The position numbers were made by a program, and so were the translations under genes. Below the pieces are notes generated by a model. That model did not search any database. It saw only the letters and a list, made by a program, of their open reading frames with translations, and had not been told where the DNA came from. From Candidatus Aminicenantota bacterium (GTDB lineage Bacteria; Acidobacteriota; Aminicenantia; UBA2199), in the NCBI GenBank assembly GCA_020355945.1, contig CP070627.1:6940436-6953419 (forward strand): 12,984 bases of DNA. Reading direction: 5' to 3'. Shown in pieces: positions 7,189 to 12,984 of the stretch (positions are counted from its first letter, which is position 1; each line of letters starts with the position of its first letter).

Positions 7189-7218
7189 CTCTGTGACCTC
7201 TGTGGCCTCTGTGGCTAA
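7189..7218 (+). repeat. Intergenic repeat module 2, copy 2
   Basis: Three identical CTCTGTG units start at 7189, 7198 and 7207 (9-bp step here) and end GGCTAA, the same architecture as module 2 elsewhere in the window. Module 1 is absent. The copy ends 7 nt before the ATG of the WbqC gene, so it replaces or covers the usual ribosome binding site region. A GTG inside it (7193) is in frame with WbqC and could mislead gene callers. Confidence 0.8.
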
Positions 7219-7225
7219 TAAAAAA

Positions 7226-7912
7226 ATGATCGCAGCGATCCATCAACCTAATTTTTTACCATGGCTCGGGTATTTTTATAAAATGCTCAAAAGCGACTAT
7301 TTTGTCTTCCTGGATGACGTCCAATACATCCGACGCGGCTATACCAGCCGGGTCAAAATCAAAACCCCGCAGGGTGAAAAATGGCTTACCGTCCCGGTCA
7401 AGAAAAAAGGCCGGTATCACCAATTGGTTTCGGAAGTGGAGCTAGAGCCTGATAACAAATGGAAAAATAAAATATCAGGCACCTTGCAATCCTGCTGCGG
7501 CAAAGCCCCTCACTTTAAAAGTTACTTCCCGGGGTTTGAGAAAATAATCCAAAAAGACCATAGGCTGCTGGCAGGATTAAATATAGAACTGATAAAATGG
7601 CTGGCCCGGGCATTTGGAATAGACATACCCATGGTGAAATCTTCGCAATTGCCGGGTGTTACCGGTCAAGCCAGCGAACGCCTGGTAACCATTTGCAAAG
7701 CCCTGGGCGCCACCCAATACCTTTCCGGCTTCGGTGGACAAAACTACCAGGAAAAAGAGGTTTTTGAGCGGGAGGGCATCCAATTGCTGGTTTACGATTT
7801 CCAACACCCGGAATATCCCCAGTTGTTTGGAGATTTTACCCCTGGTCTGTCTGCTGTAGACCTGTTGTTCAACTGCGGCCCCCAAAGCGCAGAAATTTTA
7901 AGAGAGATTTAA
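7226..7912 (+). CDS. WbqC-family protein
   Basis: This 228-residue protein belongs to the WbqC-like family, found in O-antigen and other surface-glycan clusters. The biochemical role of the family is poorly defined; a part in making or attaching modified sugars is usually inferred. The start MIAAIHQPNFLPWLGYFYKM (1-20) is the family signature, followed by FVFLDDVQYIRRGYTSRVKI (27-46) and EKWLTVPVKKK (51-61). I chose the ATG at 7226 because the conserved N-terminus begins exactly there; an in-frame GTG at 7193 falls inside a repeat. No good Shine-Dalgarno is visible before this ATG, only an A run after the repeat. The next gene, a methyltransferase, is 91 nt downstream. The protein appears full length and cytoplasmic, with no signal peptide. 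Confidence 0.92.
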   Translation: MIAAIHQPNFLPWLGYFYKMLKSDYFVFLDDVQYIRRGYTSRVKIKTPQGEKWLTVPVKKKGRYHQLVSEVELEPDNKWKNKISGTLQSCCGKAPHFKSYFPGFEKIIQKDHRLLAGLNIELIKWLARAFGIDIPMVKSSQLPGVTGQASERLVTICKALGATQYLSGFGGQNYQEKEVFEREGIQLLVYDFQHPEYPQLFGDFTPGLSAVDLLFNCGPQSAEILREI

Positions 7913-7917
7913 TTTTG

Positions 7918-7989
7918 CCACGGATTAACACGGATAAACACAGACAAAAAAATTTTTCTTCGCGTCCCTTAGCGTGTCTTCGCGGCTAA
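7918..7989 (+). repeat. Composite intergenic repeat, copy 3 (both modules)
   Basis: Module 1 (7918-7945) reads CCACGGATTAA, CACGGATAAA, CACAGAC. A run of A then T links it to module 2 (7958-7989), with CTTCGCG, CTTAGCG and CTTCGCG at 7958, 7968 and 7978 (exact 10-bp step), ending GGCTAA. Total length (72 bp) equals copy 1 at 6734-6805, although the bases differ. It begins 6 nt after the WbqC stop and ends next to the methyltransferase ribosome binding site. Confidence 0.8.
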
Positions 7990-8003
7990 AAAAGGAGAAA
8001 ACA

Positions 8004-8633
8004 ATGGATTACCATAAGGTCAAACAAAAAAACCTTAAATATTTCACCCGCCTGCTGGAAGAATCCGACGACGAACACTACGTGGTTGCCCAATCGAAAA
8101 TCTCACACCGCAAGCGCTTTGAAAAAATCCTGGAACTGGGAGATTTCAATGACAAAACCCTGTTGGATGTGGGCTGCGGTATTGGCGGGTTTTTTGATTT
8201 TCTCAAAGAAAAAGGCATCAATTGCGATTATACCGGGGTGGAAATCAATCCCCGTATGATCCGGATCGCACAAAAAAAACACCCGGAAATGAAAAATAAA
8301 TTTTTCGTCTTTGATATTATTGAAGAAAATTTGAATCAACAATTTGATTATGTCATCTCCAATGGCCCATTAAATTTGAAATTTGAATCCAATCTCAATA
8401 TGGAAATGACCATGAGGTTGATGGAGGAGATGTATCACCTGGCAGCGGTTGGCATTGCCATTACCATGACCTCATCCCTTACCCGGAAGCCCCATCCCAC
8501 GACTTTTTACTATAACCCGCTTGAGATACTTACGGAGACCTTTGAATTTTGTACCAATGTTCGGCTCGATCATACATATCTACCGCATGATTTCGCACTT
8601 TTTTGCTACAAAAAAGACCTTTACGATTTTTGA
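8004..8633 (+). CDS. Class I SAM-dependent methyltransferase
   Basis: The 209-residue protein has a Rossmann-type methyltransferase fold. Motif I LLDVGCGIGGF (53-63) binds SAM, E80 in TGVEIN (77-82) is the expected ribose-binding acid, and FDYVISNGPLNLK (114-126) fits motif IV. The tail YLPHDFALFCYK resembles small methyltransferases found beside glycan genes. The substrate is unknown; with WbqC just upstream and a PIG-L deacetylase nearby, a sugar or lipid-linked glycan is a reasonable guess. The start is the ATG at 8004, with AAGGAG 6 nt upstream; an earlier in-frame GTG at 7974 lies within the repeat and lacks a ribosome binding site. The protein looks complete and soluble. Confidence 0.88.
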   Translation: MDYHKVKQKNLKYFTRLLEESDDEHYVVAQSKISHRKRFEKILELGDFNDKTLLDVGCGIGGFFDFLKEKGINCDYTGVEINPRMIRIAQKKHPEMKNKFFVFDIIEENLNQQFDYVISNGPLNLKFESNLNMEMTMRLMEEMYHLAAVGIAITMTSSLTRKPHPTTFYYNPLEILTETFEFCTNVRLDHTYLPHDFALFCYKKDLYDF

Positions 8634-8637
8634 TTTT

Positions 8638-8676
8638 TTAGCCGCGAAGACACGGTGAATCATGAAGAAACGCGAA
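8638..8676 (-). repeat. Intergenic repeat module 2, copy 4 (inverted)
   Basis: On the + strand it starts TTAGC and then has CGCGAAG (8643), CACGGTG (8651), CATGAAG (8661) and CGCGAA (8671). This is the reverse complement of the CTTCGCG...GGCTAA design seen at 7958-7989. It has four units with 8-10 bp steps rather than three. It begins 5 nt after the methyltransferase stop and, with copy 3, flanks that gene in inverted orientation. Confidence 0.72.
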
Positions 8677-8694
8677 TGTTCAGCAATTCTAATT

Positions 8695-8734
8695 TTAGCC
8701 ACGAAGTTACAGTGAAACGTAAAGGTACACGAAG
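8695..8734 (-). repeat. Intergenic repeat module 2, copy 5 (inverted)
   Basis: On the + strand it starts TTAGC and then has CACGAAG (8700), CAGTGAAA (8710), CGTAAAG (8718) and CACGAAG (8728), followed by a T run. This is an inverted version of the CTTCGTG type of copy 1. It lies 18 nt after copy 4 and the two form a pair of unequal, same-direction copies. Confidence 0.72.
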
Positions 8735-8756
8735 TTTTTTGCTCGCGAATGTTCTC

Positions 8757-8785
8757 TTTACTTTTAATGGTTTTTTAGTTAAAAT
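8757..8785 (+). promoter_or_regulatory. Sigma-70-like promoter of the hybrid sensor kinase gene
   Basis: TTTACT (8757-8762), a 17-nt spacer and TAAAAT (8780-8785, five of six -10 bases) form a good promoter candidate. The start site would be near 8792, giving a 5' leader of about 59 nt before the ATG at 8851. This makes the in-frame TTG at 8797 an unlikely start, since it would be almost at the 5' end of the RNA. Confidence 0.5.
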
Positions 8786-8850
8786 ATCACAGAAAATTGA
8801 CGGAATTTTCAATAAAAAGTTGTAAGGAAACCAGGAAGAGGAGTAATAAT

Positions 8851-11800
8851 ATGTGCCGGGAAACCGAAAAACGAAAACCGCACGTCAAGTTTTTCCTGGT
8901 TTACTTATGTATCCTGGTTTTTTGGGTACAGGGGCAGGCACCGGGGTTTGGCCAGCACTATAATTTTAAGAACTATTCCATGGAGGAGGGCCTGGCTCAA
9001 TCCCAGGTTTATACGATCTTCCAGTGCAGTCAAGGGTATTTGTGGATCGGTACCTACGGCGGTGGTGTCAGCAAATTTGACGGTAAAACCTTTACCAACT
9101 ATTCCACAAAAGACGGGCTCAGTGATAATGTGGTTTATGCCATCATCGAAGACCGGGACGGTAATCTATGGATGGCAACCGATTTGGGAGTCAATAAATA
9201 CGATGGAAAAACCTTTACCCCTTATACGGAAAAACATGGTTTATTGCAGGATACCATCATGAATATTTTTGAAGACCGGGATGGCAGTTTATGGCTGGGG
9301 ACATACTCCAAAGGGCTGAGTCATTGGAAGGAGGACCATTTTACCCATTTTACCACCGCTGATGGTTTGGTGGATAACGGGATTCGCTTCATTACCCGGG
9401 ATATGAAAGGAAATCTATGGATCGGAACACTTAACGGTCTGAGTAAATATAACGGTAATGAGTTTGTCAATTGCCTGGTTACCGAAAGCTTGAGAAATCA
9501 TCGGATTCTCTATATATTTGAAGACAGTAACGGTCACTTATGGTTTGCCACTGATAAAGGCGCCTATTATTTTAACGGGAAAACTCTTATCTCCTACACC
9601 AGCCGTGAAGGATTGTTAGATGACAACGTTAATTGTATCTTCGAAGACCATAACGGTTATTTCTGGATTGCCACAGAGAAAGGAGTGAACCAATTGGACA
9701 TCAACAAAGGCCGGTTTACTCATTTTACCACCCGTGAGGGATTGAGTTATAATTTTGTGGAATCCATAATGGAGGACTCCGAAGGTAATATCTGGTTTGG
9801 AACCGATTCAGGGATTTCTCAATTTAAAGGAAAGACATTTACTTATTTTAGCCGTATGGATGGGCTGCCCAGTGATTACGTATGGTGTATATGGGAAGAT
9901 GACAACGGTGTGATATGGTTGGGTACGGAAAAAGGGCTTACAAAATATGATGAAAAAAATTCCCGCATTGTCACTGCAACAGGACGGTGGACCACCGGGA
10001 TAACGTATCCCTTTTACAAAGACAGCCAGGGAAACCTGTGGTTTGGTACCGGTGAAGCTATTATTAAATATGATGGGAAGGCTTATACCAATATCAATGA
10101 AAAAGAGGGCCTTGACCCCCTCAATGTGTTTTGTATTTACGAAGATACCCGGGGAAACCTGTGGTTCGGCACCGAGGCTAATGGTGTAAAAAAATATGAT
10201 GGAAAACAATTTACCGGTATTAAAATAGAAGACGTATCAGCGGATAACAGTGTAAATACTATCATCCAGGACCACAGGGGAAATTTATGGTTCGGGACCA
10301 GTGAAGGTATCACTATCTACAACGATCAAACAAAAAAAATTAAAAATATTACCACAGACGATTGGTTGACCAATAGAATAGTGATGTCTTTGGTGAAGGA
10401 TGAGGAAAATAACTTATGGATTGGTACGTATGGCGGAGGAGTGATTAAATATACATTTTCACCAAAACAAGCAACCAGGAATGACACGGGCACCGCACCA
10501 GGTACAATTGAAACCTTTACCACTGACGACGGATTAACGGATGATGAAATCCTGTTAATGATTTTTGACGATGGAGGCAATTTATGGATCGGTACCAATA
10601 AGGGGATTGGCGTACTGGATATTCCAGGGTTTAACAAAACCGGTAAGAAAATCTACAAATATTATGGTAAAGAAGATGGTTTTATTTATATCGAATGCAC
10701 TCAAAATGCCGTGTATAAAGATTCCAGAGGTAACCTCTGGTTCGGCACCATCAAAGGAGCGATTAAATATAACCCCCGGGAGGATAAGCCCAACCTGGAG
10801 GAACCGGCTACTCATATCACCCGGGTGAGACTTTTTCCCGGGAGAAGTGATATGCCGATTCAATGGGATTTGTCCGGGCGCGGGGTAAATTCGGGTTTGC
10901 CTGAAGGGCCGGAGTTCTCTTACCATCAGAACCATCTGACTTTCGAGTATATCGGTATCAGTTTAACGGCCCCCACTAAAGTAAGGTACCAGGTCAAGCT
11001 GGAAGGATTTGACAAAGATTGGCTGCCGGTCTCAAAAACCAATTTCACCATGTATTCCAATTTACCGCCCGGTGATTATCTATTTAAAGTAAAAGCTTGT
11101 AACAACAGTGGTCTATGGAATAAAGACCCCGTCACCTATGGTTTTCGCATCAAAACACCCTATTGGATGACCTGGTGGTTTTATGTGTTAGCGGCCATTG
11201 TGTTAATCGGGAGTATCCTGGGTTTGATAAAAATACGGGTTAGTCATTTACAGAGACGGCAGCGAATCCTGGAAGAGCAGGTGCGGCTGCGAACCATAGA
11301 ATTGGAAAAAGAGAAAGCAAAAGTCGAACAGGCTAACCTCCAATTGGAGCAGCGGGTAGAGGAACGAACCCGGAAATTAGAGATAGCCAACAAACAACTC
11401 CTCCATTCCCAGAAGATGGAGGCGATTGGCACCCTGGCCGGCGGCGTTGCCCACGACCTCAATAACGTCCTGGCCGGTATTGTCAGTTACCCGGAATTGT
11501 TATTAATGGAAATACCCCGGGATAGCCCGTTTAGCTCATTAAGAAAGCATATTTCCACCATACAGCGCTCCGGTGAGAAGGCGGCTGCCATCGTGCAGGA
11601 CCTCCTCACCCTGGCAGGACGCAGCATTAAAATCACAGAAATAGTAAACCTCAACCAGGTGATCTGCGAATTTATAGAAAGCCCGGAATTGGAAAAAATC
11701 ATCTCCTATCATCCAAAAGTAAAGGTGGAGACACACCTGGATGAAAACCTCCATCATATCTCAGGTTCTCCCGTCCACCTGTCAAAAATGCTAATGAATT

Positions 11801-12561
11801 TATCTTCAAATGCTGCCGAAGCCATGCCAGATGGAGGAAAACTCGTTATATCCACCAGGAATCAATCCCTTGACAAACCCCTCAACAAACCTGATGAAAT
11901 CGCCAAAAGCGATTATGTGGTCCTTAACGTTGTTGACAACGGCATTGGTATTTCAAAAGCAGATATTGACCGAATATTTGAACCCTTCTATACCAAAAAG
12001 AAATTGGGAAGAAGTGGAACAGGATTGGGCATGTCTGTGGTGTGGGGAACCGTGCAAGACCACAACGGGTATATTGATGTTCAAAGCGAAGAAGGAAAAG
12101 GAACCACGATCACCCTCTATTTCCCGGCTGCCCGGCAAACCTCCGTTCCCGTTGAAAAAGACTCCCCAATCTCTATCCACCAATTAAAAGGAAATGGAGA
12201 GTCCATCCTGGTGGTGGATGATGTGGCAGAACAGAGGGAAGCTGCCAGACTAATACTGGAACATTTGGGATATACGGTTAACACTGTTTCCAGCGGGGAG
12301 GAAGCCATTGAATACACGAAAAATAACCCCGTGGATTTACTGGTGTTGGATATGATCATGGACCCGGGAATCAACGGGCTGGAAACCTATAAACACATTC
12401 TTAAAATCCATCCCCTTCAAAAAGCCATCATTGTCAGCGGTTTTTCGGAAACCCAGGAAGTCAAAGAAGCACAGCAACTGGGAGCCGGCTCTTATGTGAA
12501 AAAGCCCTATGACCTGGAAAAACTCGGGCTGGCAGTTAAAAATGAACTTAAAAAAAATTAA
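8851..12561 (+). CDS. Hybrid histidine kinase with two-propeller sensor (Reg_prop, Y_Y_Y, HisKA, HATPase, receiver)
   Basis: This 1236-residue membrane sensor would read an external ligand and pass phosphate from its kinase histidine to its own receiver. A signal sequence ([15 protein letters not shown], about 13-27) precedes 14 Reg_prop blades, each with a WIGT/WFGT-type motif every 41-43 residues (about 63-633; the last three spaced wider), enough for two seven-bladed propellers. A Y_Y_Y domain (about 693-769), a membrane helix (about 774-795) and a coiled coil (797-852) follow. The kinase core has H868 (GGVAHDLNN), an N box ([14 protein letters not shown]), DNGIGIS and GTGLGMS. The receiver has D1123-D1124, phospho-acceptor D1167, S1196 and K1218. 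AGAGGAG precedes the ATG. Unlike Bacteroidota HTCS regulators it has no AraC-type DNA-binding end, so an outside phosphotransfer or regulator partner is expected. No such gene is visible here. Confidence 0.95.
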   Translation: MCRETEKRKPHVKFFLVYLCILVFWVQGQAPGFGQHYNFKNYSMEEGLAQSQVYTIFQCSQGYLWIGTYGGGVSKFDGKTFTNYSTKDGLSDNVVYAIIEDRDGNLWMATDLGVNKYDGKTFTPYTEKHGLLQDTIMNIFEDRDGSLWLGTYSKGLSHWKEDHFTHFTTADGLVDNGIRFITRDMKGNLWIGTLNGLSKYNGNEFVNCLVTESLRNHRILYIFEDSNGHLWFATDKGAYYFNGKTLISYTSREGLLDDNVNCIFEDHNGYFWIATEKGVNQLDINKGRFTHFTTREGLSYNFVESIMEDSEGNIWFGTDSGISQFKGKTFTYFSRMDGLPSDYVWCIWEDDNGVIWLGTEKGLTKYDEKNSRIVTATGRWTTGITYPFYKDSQGNLWFGTGEAIIKYDGKAYTNINEKEGLDPLNVFCIYEDTRGNLWFGTEANGVKKYDGKQFTGIKIEDVSADNSVNTIIQDHRGNLWFGTSEGITIYNDQTKKIKNITTDDWLTNRIVMSLVKDEENNLWIGTYGGGVIKYTFSPKQATRNDTGTAPGTIETFTTDDGLTDDEILLMIFDDGGNLWIGTNKGIGVLDIPGFNKTGKKIYKYYGKEDGFIYIECTQNAVYKDSRGNLWFGTIKGAIKYNPREDKPNLEEPATHITRVRLFPGRSDMPIQWDLSGRGVNSGLPEGPEFSYHQNHLTFEYIGISLTAPTKVRYQVKLEGFDKDWLPVSKTNFTMYSNLPPGDYLFKVKACNNSGLWNKDPVTYGFRIKTPYWMTWWFYVLAAIVLIGSILGLIKIRVSHLQRRQRILEEQVRLRTIELEKEKAKVEQANLQLEQRVEERTRKLEIANKQLLHSQKMEAIGTLAGGVAHDLNNVLAGIVSYPELLLMEIPRDSPFSSLRKHISTIQRSGEKAAAIVQDLLTLAGRSIKITEIVNLNQVICEFIESPELEKIISYHPKVKVETHLDENLHHISGSPVHLSKMLMNLSSNAAEAMPDGGKLVISTRNQSLDKPLNKPDEIAKSDYVVLNVVDNGIGISKADIDRIFEPFYTKKKLGRSGTGLGMSVVWGTVQDHNGYIDVQSEEGKGTTITLYFPAARQTSVPVEKDSPISIHQLKGNGESILVVDDVAEQREAARLILEHLGYTVNTVSSGEEAIEYTKNNPVDLLVLDMIMDPGINGLETYKHILKIHPLQKAIIVSGFSETQEVKEAQQLGAGSYVKKPYDLEKLGLAVKNELKKN

Positions 12562-12599
12562 CCGAATACAGGGATACAGGGAAAAAAGGAGCAAAGATA

Positions 12600-12984
12600 A
12601 TGAAACAAAAGATAGAACGCGTTTTAGTATTGGCGCCCCATACCGATGACGGGGAATTCGGGTGCGGGGGCAGTATTGCCAGGTTTATCCAGGAAGGAAA
12701 AGAGGTTTATTACGCGGCCTTTTCCACGGCAGAAAAATCCGTGCCCGCAGGCTGGCCCAAAAATATCCTGGAAACAGAAGTCAAAGAAGCCACCCAACGC
12801 ATTGGTATCCCTCTCTCTCACCTCATTATTTATAAATACGAGGTAAGAAAATTAAATTATGTCCGCCAGGAAATCCTGGAAGAACTGGTAAAAATAAAAA
12901 AAGAATTAAACCCGCAATTGGTGTTTACCCCATCTCAAAATGACCTGCACCAGGACCACCAAACCGTGGCTGTAGAAGCTTTAC
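12600..12984 (+). CDS. PIG-L (LmbE-like) zinc deacetylase, 3' end beyond the window
   Basis: The first 128 residues are visible. PIG-L enzymes remove an acetyl group from N-acetyl sugars such as GlcNAc conjugates, using a zinc ion. The N-terminal motif is APHTDDGEFGCGG (12-24), a variant of the usual HPDDE form, with H14, D16 and D17. The second motif LHQDHQTV (116-123) supplies H117 and H120. An HxDDxE arrangement occurs in LmbE/BshB-type members, so zinc binding should be intact. The ATG follows AAGGAG with an 8-nt gap and starts 38 nt after the kinase stop, close enough for joint transcription. Together with WbqC and the methyltransferase it suggests a glycan modification region. Substrate unknown. 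Confidence 0.92.
   Translation, partial: MKQKIERVLVLAPHTDDGEFGCGGSIARFIQEGKEVYYAAFSTAEKSVPAGWPKNILETEVKEATQRIGIPLSHLIIYKYEVRKLNYVRQEILEELVKIKKELNPQLVFTPSQNDLHQDHQTVAVEAL

Noticed and set aside
7096..7218. 40-codon frame starting ATG at 7096 and ending in the repeat (CDLCGLCG tail)
   Set aside because: The cysteine-rich tail is only the translation of the CTCTGTG repeat, and no Shine-Dalgarno precedes the ATG.
8797..8850. Earlier TTG start for the sensor kinase
   Set aside because: It would lie about 5 nt from the predicted transcription start, lacks a ribosome binding site, and would place 18 polar residues before the signal sequence; ATG 8851 has AGAGGAG upstream.
9808..10937. Long antisense frames opposite the sensor kinase
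   Set aside because: They mirror the repetitive propeller codons; no ribosome binding site or family resemblance, and the + strand frame is unambiguous.

Overview
The window is bacterial. Genes are dense, every supported gene lies on the + strand, and most have clear Shine-Dalgarno sites. No ribosomal or universal marker gene is present, so I cannot name a phylum firmly. A Tneap-type (Cst1/Cst2/Cas5t) type I-B CRISPR set beside a long Reg_prop hybrid sensor kinase and WbqC/PIG-L glycan genes would fit an anaerobic Acidobacteriota/Aminicenantes-like or Bacteroidota-like lineage. That is a low-confidence inference.

Region 1 (1-6676) is a type I-B effector operon in the order cas6, cas8 (Cst1-like), cas7 (Cst2/DevR), cas5 (Cas5t) and cas3 (HD plus helicase). 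The last four genes are tightly packed. Cas6 would cut pre-crRNA; Cas8, Cas7 and Cas5 would build Cascade on the crRNA; Cas3 would be recruited to degrade the target. A strong internal ribosome binding site and ATG near the 3' end of cas8 (2531) suggests that a separate Cas11-type small subunit is also made. No cas4, cas1 or cas2 is present.

Region 2 (6677-7225) has no convincing gene. It holds a composite short repeat, then an AT-rich stretch with a good sigma-70-like promoter (6852-6880) that fires directly into one isolated 37-nt CRISPR repeat (6905-6941). No second good repeat follows. This looks like the leader and first repeat of a collapsed array, or a single-guide crRNA-like gene.

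Region 3 (7226-8633) carries a WbqC-family protein and a class I SAM methyltransferase. Both probably serve surface-glycan or sugar modification. A PIG-L deacetylase at the right edge (12600 onward, truncated by the window) probably belongs to the same theme.

Region 4 (8851-12561) is a hybrid histidine kinase with a signal sequence, 14 propeller blades, a Y_Y_Y domain, one membrane helix, a kinase core and a receiver. It has its own promoter-like sequence.

The gaps around regions 2-4 contain five copies of a short repeat made of about 10-bp units (cTTCGTG-like, ending GGCTAA). Three copies point forward and two point backward, and two copies are joined to a second module (CCACAGATT-like). 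The forward copies end next to start codons and produce misleading upstream start codons.
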